Shown here one piece after another: positions 1-5,060 of a DNA stretch of 5,060 nt (its first letter is position 1; each line of letters starts with the position of its first letter). The position numbers were made by a program, and so were the translations under genes. Source of the DNA: Pseudomonadota bacterium (lineage in GTDB: Bacteria; Pseudomonadota; Alphaproteobacteria; Rhodospirillales; Casp-alpha2); assembly GCA_027620395.1 (NCBI GenBank), contig JAQBZY010000162.1:1-5060 (forward strand), read 5' to 3'. The notes beneath the pieces were generated by a model. That model saw only the letters and a list, made by a program, of their open reading frames with translations, was not told the DNA's origin and ran no database searches.

Positions 1-539
1 GGCGCCCGCCCAGCGCCGCAGCCGATCAGTCCATCCATCAGCATCGGCAATTCCCTGGGCGCGAAGAGCGCCACCAGGACCGCCTCGTACCACGGCATGT
101 CGGCGCGCCAATCCAGCAAGTCATCGATCAATTCCGGCTCGACCTCGAATTGGCTGCCGGTTTCCTTGAAATTGACCCGGCAACCGCCGTCCGGAATCGG
201 TGCCAGATCGAGAGTCCGATTGCCGCCGGCGCAGTCGCCCAGTCGCCGCATGACTTCGTAGATCACTTCGCGCCGGCCCTTGCAGGCGAACTTGAGACTT
301 TTCCGGAGCGCCCAGGCGTAGTCGTCGCCGCTCATCTCGACCGGCTCGGCGCCGGCTGTTTCGAGCGTGCAGAATTTCCGCGCACCACTCGGCTGCGCCG
401 GCCAGATATTGCCAGCGTCAAGCGTGCCATACATCTCGTCGCAGATGCCGGCGAAGGCGGGAGCGTCGACGGCAGGAAGTTCAGCGGCAGTTACCGGGCT
501 GGCGCCCAATAGCAACGCGAGCGCGATCCGGCGGAACAT
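1..539 (-). CDS. Secreted cysteine-rich protein of unknown function (3' end outside window)
   Basis: An open frame read from ATG at 539 leftwards to the window edge without a stop gives 179 residues, C-terminus missing. The N-terminus (MFRRIALALLLGASPVTA, then AE) is a short Sec signal peptide: two arginines, a hydrophobic core and a likely cleavage near residues 18-19, so I infer periplasmic export. The mature part has six cysteines at about 33, 57, 86, 103, 120 and 174, enough for three disulfides. No membrane segment follows the signal. The start codon directly follows the stop of the NRDE gene (TGAATG), which points to one transcript and translational coupling; the upstream GGGCGG is only a weak ribosome site. 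I do not recognise the family and assign no function. The gene is supported by the continuous frame, the signal peptide and the gene packing. Confidence 0.72.
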   Translation of the reverse strand, partial: MFRRIALALLLGASPVTAAELPAVDAPAFAGICDEMYGTLDAGNIWPAQPSGARKFCTLETAGAEPVEMSGDDYAWALRKSLKFACKGRREVIYEVMRRLGDCAGGNRTLDLAPIPDGGCRVNFKETGSQFEVEPELIDDLLDWRADMPWYEAVLVALFAPRELPMLMDGLIGCGAGRA

Positions 540-1304
540 TCAGCCGCCCAGCGCGACCGGCAGGAACTCGGTCCGGTCCGGTTGGCCGGCGCAGAACAGC
601 CAAACCGGCTTGGCGCCGAAACGCTTGAGGCCCGGCAGCGCGATCAGAGATGAGCTGACCGTGCCGAAACCATCGCCATTGGCTTGTCCGACATTCATCG
701 CCACCTTTTCGCCGCTATCGTCGGTACCGCCTCGGTCGGCGAGAAGCGCCCGCCACCCAGACCAGTCGCCCTGGTCCGGATCCGGTCTCGCGGCCGATCT
801 GAATCTCGGTAGGTAAGCGGCAATTCTGGGCGACGAGGTATCGTTGAGATCGTGCGCCGTGACCAACGACACGCCCGGCTCGACGATATGCACCTCTATC
901 GCCGGCGTCTCGCCGGTCGATTTGAGCCAAAACGCGCCGGTCGCGTCGGCGATCACCAGATTGAAGCTGCGATAGGCGCGGCCGTCCAGATGCGCCAAAG
1001 CCTGGGCGGCGGCACCGGCCTCGGCATGGCTGAGCACCTCGAGTGGCAGTTCGCCGCGCGAACGTTTGCCCTCGGCCGGTCCAAGCGAACCTGGCCGGTT
1101 CAGAACGCACGCCACCAGCCCGTCTTCGTTCAGCCCCATCCAGGTGCCGCCGGCCGCCTCGTCAATGCCGGCGACGATGTGCGGATGATCGTCCCAATGC
1201 CGGGCCGGCGGACGCCACGCCCGGCCCCGCATCTCGTCGCGGTTGGCCGCCAAAAGCAGCGGCCACGGCGCGCCTGGCTTGTAGTCGATGACGACGGTGC
1301 ACAT
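540..1304 (-). CDS. NRDE family protein (TANGO2-like, Ntn-hydrolase-like fold)
   Basis: The 254-residue product matches the NRDE/TANGO2 family, whose bacterial members are usually about 250-270 residues, so it is complete. Visible landmarks are the MCTVV start with Cys2, the name-giving NRDE at residues 21-24, GGTWMGLN at 52-59 followed by VLNRPG, SRGELPLEVL at 82-91, FNLVIAD at 114-120 and TAHDLND at 149-155. The family is predicted to share the N-terminal-nucleophile hydrolase fold, and Cys2 would become N-terminal after methionine removal; no reaction is firmly established. Human TANGO2 has been linked to lipid, haem and acyl-CoA handling, but that should not be carried over here. The ATG at 1304 is preceded by GAAGG about 5 nt upstream. 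No signal peptide is seen, so it is probably cytoplasmic. It leads a probable two-gene unit with the secreted protein that follows. Confidence 0.9.
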   Translation of the reverse strand: MCTVVIDYKPGAPWPLLLAANRDEMRGRAWRPPARHWDDHPHIVAGIDEAAGGTWMGLNEDGLVACVLNRPGSLGPAEGKRSRGELPLEVLSHAEAGAAAQALAHLDGRAYRSFNLVIADATGAFWLKSTGETPAIEVHIVEPGVSLVTAHDLNDTSSPRIAAYLPRFRSAARPDPDQGDWSGWRALLADRGGTDDSGEKVAMNVGQANGDGFGTVSSSLIALPGLKRFGAKPVWLFCAGQPDRTEFLPVALGG

Positions 1305-1453
1305 GACACCTTCATAAACTGTTGCCGGAAGCGCCGCCAGATAGATGAGTTATCCCCAGCCGAGGTTGCAGGCCGGGCGGTTGAGCACTAAATATTCGTC
1401 AGAAAGCAATTCCGGGCGGCGACGCCGCCAGTGGCAACTTGAGGAGCGAATGG
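1305..1453. promoter_or_regulatory. Divergent intergenic region between the NRDE and zeta-inhibitor genes
   Basis: These 149 bases separate two genes pointing away from each other, so promoters for both must lie here or overlap the gene starts. An AT-richer patch around 1388-1410 stands out from the GC-rich surroundings. For the plus strand, TTGCAG (1366-1371) and TAAATA (1389-1394) lie 17 bases apart but each matches the sigma-70 consensus at only about half its positions. A short perfect inverted repeat, GGCGGC-GAC-GCCGCC (1415-1429), lies in the presumed leader of the zeta gene, just ahead of its ribosome site. No promoter can be assigned with confidence from sequence alone. Confidence 0.35.
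1442..1446 (+). promoter_or_regulatory. Shine-Dalgarno site deciding the zeta-inhibitor start
   Basis: AGGAG lies 7 bases ahead of ATG at 1454. An in-frame TTG at 1439 would place this motif inside the coding sequence and has no ribosome site of its own, so the ATG is preferred. Confidence 0.75.
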
Positions 1454-1789
1454 ATGGCCGACGGGTTCAAAAAACGCGAAAAGGGCGAAGAACGCAAGTT
1501 CGAGATGGTTCAGCAGTTCCTGTTCAAGGCCCAGAACCGGCGCAACAAGCTCCTGGGTCTATGGCTGGCCGAGATCTTCGGTATCACTGGGGACGCCGCC
1601 CAAGCCTACGCCAAGGAAGTTGTCATCGTCGACATGGACGAACCAGGCGACGAGGACGTCATGCGCAAGGTGATGGCCGACATCAATAAGCACAAGGCAC
1701 CGGTGACTGAAGATCAAGTTCGCAAGAAGCTCGCCGAGCTCGAAAGCTTCGCCATGATGCAGGTCAAGGCGGAAGAGAAGTCGGCCTAA
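1454..1789 (+). CDS. ATPase inhibitor subunit zeta (DUF1476 family)
   Basis: The 111-residue product is a clear DUF1476 protein, the family of the Paracoccus denitrificans zeta subunit, which binds the F1 part of ATP synthase and blocks ATP hydrolysis. Family landmarks are FKAQNRRNKLLGLWLAEIFG (24-43), the AYAKEVV segment (51-57), EPGDEDVMRKV (63-73) and DQVRKKLAEL (87-96). The usual length is about 100-110 residues, so it is complete. The N-terminal stretch of about 20 residues, which is the inhibitory part in the Paracoccus protein, reads FKKREKGEERKF, more basic than the common FDDRE/FxDREKAFE form. The protein is soluble, mainly helical and highly charged. The start follows a strong AGGAG site. 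The TAA stop overlaps the purB stop on the other strand by four bases, and a terminator follows at once. Inhibition of this organism's own ATP synthase is inferred from the family. Confidence 0.93.
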   Translation: MADGFKKREKGEERKFEMVQQFLFKAQNRRNKLLGLWLAEIFGITGDAAQAYAKEVVIVDMDEPGDEDVMRKVMADINKHKAPVTEDQVRKKLAELESFAMMQVKAEEKSA

Positions 1790-3138
1790 CGCGACCGCTT
1801 CTTCAGCGGCCGTTTTTTCGCCAATTTTGCGGCACCGAAGACCCGCTTGAAAATGGTGCCGACATGCTTGGTGTGATAGCGCATGTCGAATAGGCTCGTT
1901 AACGCCTTGGCGTTGATCTTGGCCGTCACCTCCGGGTCGGTCTTGAGGATATCCAGAAACGCCCCCTTGCCGGCCCAGACCTGCATCGCGTTCCGCTGCA
2001 CCAACCGATAGGCGTCCTCGCGGCTGACCCCTGCCTGGGTCAGGGCCAGCAAAACGCGCTGTGAAAAGATCAGCCCGCCCAGTTGGTTCACGTTCCGCTC
2101 CACGGCGTCCGGGTAGACGACCAGGTTTTTCACCACGCCGGCCAACCGCTGCAACGCGAAATCGAGCGTGATCGTCGCGTCGGGGCCGATCATCCGTTCG
2201 ACCGACGAATGCGAAATGTCGCGCTCATGCCATAACGCCACGTTTTCCATGGCCGGCACCACGGCGGCGCGGACAATGCGGGCCAGGCCGGTCAGGTTTT
2301 CCGTCAAAACCGGATTTCGTTTGTGCGGCATGGCGGATGAGCCCATCTGGCCCTTCGAAAAATATTCCTCCACCTCCCTGACCTCGGTCCGCTGCAAATG
2401 CCGGATTTCGGTGGCGATATTTTCGATCGAGCTGGCAATGACGCCCAAGACCGCAAAGAAGAACGCGTGCCGGTCGCGCGGAATGACCTGCGTCGACACC
2501 GGCTCCGGTGTGAGGCCGAGTTTTTTGGCGACGTGCGCCTCGACCGCCGGATCGATGTTGGCGAAGGTGCCGACGGCACCGGAAATCTGGCAGGTGGCGA
2601 TATCGCTCCTGGCTTGCACGAGCCGGGCGCGGCCGCGCTGGAATTCGGCATGGAAGCGGGCGAATTTGAGCCCGATCGTGACCGGTTCGGCATGGATGCC
2701 GTGCGAGCGGCCCATGCACGGCAGATCCTTGAATTCGCGAGCCCGGACCTCGAGCGCCGCCAGCACGCCGTCGATGTCAGCGAGCAGAATATCGGCAGCC
2801 TGTTTCAGCTGCACGGCGAAGCAGGTGTCGAGCACATCCGACGACGTCATCCCTTGATGCACGAAGCGCGCCTCGGCGCCGATCAGTTCGGAGAGCTCGG
2901 TCGTGAAGGCGATGACGTCGTGTTTGGTTTCCCGTTCGATCTCGTCGATGCGGGCGATGCGGGCATCGGTGTAAGGTTTGTCGCCCCGCGTCCACACGGC
3001 CTTGGCGGCGGATTTGGGGATCACGCCGAGCCCAGCCAAGGCGTCACAGGCGTGCGCCTCGATTTCGAACCAGATGCGGAATTTGTTGGCCGGCTCCCAG
3101 ATGGCGGTCATTTCCGGGCGGCTGTAACGCGGGATCAT
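1786..3138 (-). CDS. purB: Adenylosuccinate lyase
   Basis: PurB catalyses two eliminations of fumarate in purine synthesis: SAICAR to AICAR, and adenylosuccinate to AMP. It is a cytoplasmic homotetramer of the fumarase/aspartase superfamily. The 450-residue product starts MIPRYSRPEM, as alphaproteobacterial PurB proteins do. Visible active-site regions are KHDVIAF (72-78), MTSSDVLDT (97-105), GRSHGIHAEP with the expected catalytic histidine at 146 (143-152), and the superfamily signature GSSAMPHKRNP (266-276) carrying the mobile-loop catalytic serine at 267 or 268. Length is slightly above the usual 430-440 because of a basic C-terminal tail (438-450) in which 8 of 13 residues are Lys or Arg. 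ATG at 3138 follows AGGAG with a 7-base spacer. In many alphaproteobacteria purB lies near a DUF1476 gene and purC-purS-purQ; here only the DUF1476 gene is adjacent, facing purB. Confidence 0.97.
   Translation of the reverse strand: MIPRYSRPEMTAIWEPANKFRIWFEIEAHACDALAGLGVIPKSAAKAVWTRGDKPYTDARIARIDEIERETKHDVIAFTTELSELIGAEARFVHQGMTSSDVLDTCFAVQLKQAADILLADIDGVLAALEVRAREFKDLPCMGRSHGIHAEPVTIGLKFARFHAEFQRGRARLVQARSDIATCQISGAVGTFANIDPAVEAHVAKKLGLTPEPVSTQVIPRDRHAFFFAVLGVIASSIENIATEIRHLQRTEVREVEEYFSKGQMGSSAMPHKRNPVLTENLTGLARIVRAAVVPAMENVALWHERDISHSSVERMIGPDATITLDFALQRLAGVVKNLVVYPDAVERNVNQLGGLIFSQRVLLALTQAGVSREDAYRLVQRNAMQVWAGKGAFLDILKTDPEVTAKINAKALTSLFDMRYHTKHVGTIFKRVFGAAKLAKKRPLKKRSR
1791..1818 (+). 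terminator. Intrinsic terminator of the zeta gene, inside the 3' end of purB
   Basis: CCGCT (1795-1799) pairs with AGCGG (1805-1809) around a five-base loop. After one A-C mismatch the stem extends by two pairs and a G-T wobble, and the right arm runs into six T residues (1813-1818). It begins one base after the zeta stop codon. On the opposite strand the same bases are purB codons 441-450, and the T run is two AAA lysine codons. Confidence 0.6.
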
Positions 3139-3145
3139 TCTGCTT

Positions 3146-3150
3146 CTCCT
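3146..3150 (-). promoter_or_regulatory. Shine-Dalgarno site of purB
   Basis: On the minus strand AGGAG stands 7 bases before ATG at 3138. It fixes the start that gives the family's typical N-terminus. Confidence 0.75.
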
Positions 3151-3165
3151 AATTCGACGCCTGGA

Positions 3166-3194
3166 ATTCTAGCCCGCCGGCAGGGATTTGAAAG
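3166..3194 (-). promoter_or_regulatory. Candidate sigma-70 promoter of purB
   Basis: Read on the minus strand, TAGAAT (3171-3166) matches the -10 consensus at five of six positions. A weak -35 candidate, CTTTCA (3194-3189), lies 17 bases upstream and matches at three of six. It would start transcription near 3159, giving a leader of about 20 bases that includes the AGGAG site. No purine-repressor operator or riboswitch was recognised. Confidence 0.35.
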
Positions 3195-3215
3195 GCCCGC
3201 GGGGCGCGAGTGTCC

Positions 3216-3231
3216 TACAAAGTTTACAAAG
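3216..3231 (+). repeat. Tandem heptamer TACAAAG separated by TT
   Basis: TACAAAG occurs at 3216-3222 and again at 3225-3231, a 9-base period in an otherwise GC-rich divergent intergenic region. Within it TTTACA (3223-3228) resembles a plus-strand -35 box at five of six positions, but no good -10 box follows at the right distance. It may be a small operator or promoter element for the hydrolase gene, for purB, or for both. Confidence 0.3.
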
Positions 3232-3276
3232 GATTTAGGTGATCGTTGCGCTTGAATGTGCGTATTCTCCCCATCT

Positions 3277-3282
3277 GGGAGG
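3277..3282 (+). promoter_or_regulatory. Shine-Dalgarno site supporting a TTG start for the hydrolase
   Basis: GGGAGG lies 9 bases before the in-frame TTG at 3292. The upstream in-frame ATG at 3256 has no purine-rich site at a usable distance. The later start also gives an N-terminus (LQPVDIPYID, with the first residue read as Met) that resembles the opening of related proteins as I recall them. Confidence 0.55.
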
Positions 3283-3291
3283 CTCGCCCGC

Positions 3292-4281
3292 TTGCAACCC
3301 GTCGACATCCCCTACATCGACGCCACCGAGGACGGCCCGGCCGCGCTGGTCAGGGCCGATTTTGTCCGCTTTCAGGCCATCATCGACGCCGGCACGGCGC
3401 ATTACGGCCGCCTCGCCATGAACGCCGGTGACCATCTTTCGAGACGTTGGCTGGCGCGCCAGGAAACGCCCCGCGCCGCCGAGATCGCAGAAATCGCCGC
3501 CGTCGCCGGGCGGCCAGGGGCGTGGCTGCTCAATCTCTCCTACGAATGGACCTGCACCACCGGTGCCGGACCCGATCCCGGCGGGCGCAGCAACCGGATG
3601 CTCAGAACCCTGGATTGGCCCTTGAACGGCCTTGGCCGGACCGTCGTCGTCGCCAAGTTCCAGGGCCTGGCGGGTGACTATTTCAACGTCACCTGGCCCG
3701 GCTTTGTCGGCGTCGCGACGGCGATGGCGCCTGATCGGTTTTCCGCCGCTCTCAATCAACCGCCGATGCGGCGATGGACTCGGTCTTGCTGGCTCGATTG
3801 GCTGATCAACCGAAACAAGCTCTGGCGGCGTCAGGCGACGCCGCCGACACATCTTTTGCGCCGAATGTTCGACGAATGCCGCTCCTACGTCGAGGCGCGG
3901 CGCATGTTGATCGAGACACCATTGTCGATCCCGGCGTTCTTTACCTTGAGCGGCACCGAGCCCGAACAGTCCTGCCTGATCGAACGTGAAGAAGACGGCG
4001 CCACCGTCCATGACGGGCCGAGCGCGTGCGCCAATCACTGGATCGAGCGGGCCGTTCCCGGGCGCTATCGAGGGATCGACAGCCCCGGCCGGCGGCAACA
4101 GATGCTGGAAACCCGGGACGGTTCGCCGGACGGCTTCGATTGGGTGACGCCGCCGATCCTGAACGAGACGACGCGGGTTGCCGTCGTCGCCGATGCCGGC
4201 CGTGGTTATCTGGCGGTGCGTGGATACGAACGCGACGGCCTTGCCACTCGCGACTTCGTGAAACCGGCGACCAACCGATGA
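3292..4281 (+). CDS. Acid ceramidase/NAAA-like Ntn-hydrolase (putative acyl amidase)
   Basis: From the TTG at 3292 the product has 329 residues; from the ATG at 3256 it would have 341. It resembles the cysteine Ntn-hydrolases acid ceramidase and N-acylethanolamine acid amidase (NAAA), which cleave linear amide bonds after self-cleavage ahead of the nucleophile. Candidate catalytic residues, numbered from the TTG, are Cys88 in EWTCTTGAG (CTS in animal enzymes), Arg105 and Asp108 in LRTLDWP (matching GRNLDYP in NAAA), Asn155 in SAALNQPP (matching the LNER region) and Asn248 in SACANHW (matching TNYDHW). About 87 residues precede the cysteine, as a propeptide would. No signal peptide is visible, so a cytoplasmic location is likely, unlike the lysosomal animal enzymes. 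The substrate is unknown. It is transcribed away from purB, and the broken DUF2062 gene starts 68 bases downstream on the same strand. The fold call is fairly sure, the amidase activity is inferred. Confidence 0.8.
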   Translation: MQPVDIPYIDATEDGPAALVRADFVRFQAIIDAGTAHYGRLAMNAGDHLSRRWLARQETPRAAEIAEIAAVAGRPGAWLLNLSYEWTCTTGAGPDPGGRSNRMLRTLDWPLNGLGRTVVVAKFQGLAGDYFNVTWPGFVGVATAMAPDRFSAALNQPPMRRWTRSCWLDWLINRNKLWRRQATPPTHLLRRMFDECRSYVEARRMLIETPLSIPAFFTLSGTEPEQSCLIEREEDGATVHDGPSACANHWIERAVPGRYRGIDSPGRRQQMLETRDGSPDGFDWVTPPILNETTRVAVVADAGRGYLAVRGYERDGLATRDFVKPATNR

Positions 4282-4349
4282 CCCGGCATCGGCATTGCCA
4301 GCGGCGATTTTTCTGTCAACATCCGGCCCCCTAGAACTCACAAGCACAG

Positions 4350-4911
4350 ATGGCCAAATTGCAATCAAACCAACGCAACTGCTTGGAGCGGATGACACGG
4401 CTCACCCGGCTAAAGCTTGTGGTGCCGCTGAAACGCAGCCACCACACGCCTGAATATTCGGCCCGCGGTGTCGCGGTCGGTTTATTCTGGGCGTTCACGC
4501 CCTTGGTCGGCATTCAGATGTATCTTTGTTTGATGACCTTGCAAGCCGGTCAAGGCGCTCGATTTCAATCTTGTCATCTCGTGTGCTTGGACCTGGATCA
4601 CCAACGTTTTTACCATGTTCCCGGTCTATTACGTCTTCTACGTGACCGGACAAGGAATGCGCGGCAATTGGGACGATATCAGCGGCTACGGGACGTTCCT
4701 GAAATCCTGGAAAGCCGCCTTCAGCGCCGATGCCGGCTTCTGGACATCGCTCGGCGAATTGGTGACGCTTCTGGCCAAGGAGCTTGGTCTCGCCATGGCG
4801 ATCGGCTGCCTGCCGTACGACATCGGCCTGAGCTGGATCGGTTACGTGCTGTCGCTCAAATACGTTCGCAAGCGCCGCCAGAGCCGGTTTCAGAAAGCAC
4901 ACCCGGCGTGA
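4350..4911 (+). pseudogene. DUF2062 family membrane protein, interrupted by a frameshift
   Basis: Two consecutive pieces in different frames together make one DUF2062-type protein of about 186 residues. The first, from ATG at 4350, carries a basic N-terminus and a hydrophobic segment with ARGVAVGLFWAFTPLVGIQM and continues to about Thr63-Leu64 (near 4541). The second, in the next frame, is clear from about 4561 (DFNLVISCAWTWITNVFTMF, then PVYYVFYVTG), holds a last hydrophobic segment (LAMAIGCLPYDIGLSWIGY, near 4789-4845) and ends with a basic tail at TGA 4909-4911. The second frame has a stop at 4531-4533, so the switch lies between about 4534 and 4560 and needs one extra base or two missing bases. 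The start is uncertain: 4350 lacks a ribosome site, and ATG at 4392 has GGAG only 3 bases ahead. The family is a small inner-membrane protein of unknown role. The break is either a true mutation or a sequencing error. Confidence 0.75.
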
Positions 4912-4949
4912 TGTCCTTGCGCCGCCAACGGCGCAAGGACGTCACTTTT
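4908..4949 (+). terminator. Strong intrinsic terminator after the DUF2062 gene
   Basis: Arms 4908-4924 and 4929-4945 pair over 17 positions with a single T-G wobble and a four-base CCAA loop, then four T residues follow (4946-4949). The TGA stop of the DUF2062 gene lies in the left arm. On the minus strand the hairpin is not followed by a T run, so it serves the plus strand best, although it lies between converging genes and may slow transcription from both sides. Confidence 0.85.
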
Positions 4950-4962
4950 CAGCCAGCGCCGA

Positions 4963-5060
4963 TTAACTGGCGCGAATTTGCGCCAGAAACTCGTCGACCG
5001 TTCTGCGTAACGCTTCCGATTGTTCCGACAGTTCCGTCGCCGCGCCTTTGATTTGCCTGG
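4963..5060 (-). CDS. C-terminus of a probable methyl-accepting chemotaxis protein (5' part outside window)
   Basis: The minus strand is open from the right edge to TAA at 4965-4963 and gives the last 31 residues of a protein, including AATELSEQSEALRRTVDEFL and ending AQIRAS. Chemotaxis receptors commonly end this way: the last turns of the signalling coiled coil (AA-x-ELS-x-QSE-x-L) followed by V-x-x-FL and a short tail. No CheR/CheB-binding pentapeptide such as NWETF is seen at the end. Receptors of this type sense ligands and control the CheA kinase. The ligand domain, membrane segments and signalling tip are all outside the window, so a cytoplasmic receptor or another coiled-coil signalling protein is possible. 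It faces the DUF2062 gene, with the hairpin terminator between them. Confidence 0.6.
   Translation of the reverse strand, partial: RQIKGAATELSEQSEALRRTVDEFLAQIRAS

Noticed and set aside
150..512. Plus-strand open frame of 120 codons near the left edge
   Set aside because: The minus strand here codes for a signal-peptide protein abutting the NRDE gene, which is the better explanation.
852..1391. Plus-strand open frame opposite the NRDE gene
   Set aside because: Arg- and Gly-rich shadow frame running against a well-supported gene and into its promoter region.
2398..3255. Plus-strand open frame of 285 codons opposite purB
   Set aside because: Shadow of purB, which is certain. The translation is low in hydrophobic order and matches no family.
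4287..4312. Possible terminator after the hydrolase gene ending in five T residues
   Set aside because: The best stem (ATCG/CGAT plus two pairs) is short and has a two-base bulge, too weak to call; the downstream gene may be co-transcribed.
3235..4398. Long minus-strand open frame of 387 codons opposite the ceramidase-like hydrolase
   Set aside because: It is antisense to a gene with clear family motifs, its translation is rich in Pro, Gly, Arg and Asp with no recognisable domain, and long open frames opposite a GC-rich gene are expected.
4531..4560. Programmed ribosomal frameshift in the DUF2062 gene
   Set aside because: There is no slippery run of A or T and no zero-frame stop at the crossover, so a mutation or sequence error is the simpler reading.
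4967..4986. Inverted repeat CTGGCGC/GCGCCAG with a six-base loop
   Set aside because: It lies in the coding end of the chemotaxis-like protein and is followed on the minus strand by only TTAATC, so it is at best a weak terminator.
4545..5051. Continuation of the first DUF2062 frame past the shift as one 233-residue protein
   Set aside because: Beyond about 4545 the translation loses all family resemblance, becomes Arg-rich, and crosses the terminator and the opposing chemotaxis-protein end.

Overview
The window comes from a GC-rich bacterial chromosome, most likely an alphaproteobacterium. The two best markers are a DUF1476 / F1F0-ATPase inhibitor zeta-subunit gene, a family essentially confined to Alphaproteobacteria, and a purB of typical alphaproteobacterial form (MIPRYSRPEM start, GSSAMPHKRNP signature). 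I see no rRNA, tRNA, CRISPR array, transposase or integrase. The region reads as ordinary core and near-core chromosome, and I found no convincing undescribed multi-gene system.

Layout: (1) 1-1304, minus strand: an NRDE/TANGO2-family gene (1304-540) is followed with no gap (TGAATG) by a secreted, cysteine-rich protein of unknown function that runs off the left edge (539-1). The two are probably one transcript. (2) 1305-1453: a divergent intergenic region. (3) 1454-1789, plus strand: the zeta-type ATPase inhibitor. Its stop codon overlaps, tail to tail, the stop codon of purB (3138-1786, minus). An intrinsic terminator for the zeta gene is written into the last ten codons of purB. (4) 3139-3291: a second divergent intergenic region with a probable purB promoter and a tandem TACAAAG repeat. 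(5) 3292-4281, plus: an internal-cysteine Ntn-hydrolase related to acid ceramidase and N-acylethanolamine acid amidase, probably started from TTG. (6) 4350-4911, plus: a DUF2062 membrane-protein gene broken by a frameshift near 4534-4560, closed by a strong 17-bp terminator hairpin. (7) 4963-5060, minus: the extreme C-terminus of what looks like a methyl-accepting chemotaxis protein, running off the right edge.

Functionally the genes are mostly independent: purine synthesis (purB), control of ATP synthase hydrolysis (zeta), a cytoplasmic amidase, a membrane protein of unknown role and chemotaxis. The points worth a second look are the broken DUF2062 gene, the overlapping convergent zeta/purB ends with their shared terminator sequence, the start site and substrate of the ceramidase-like hydrolase, and the abutting NRDE and secreted Cys-rich pair.
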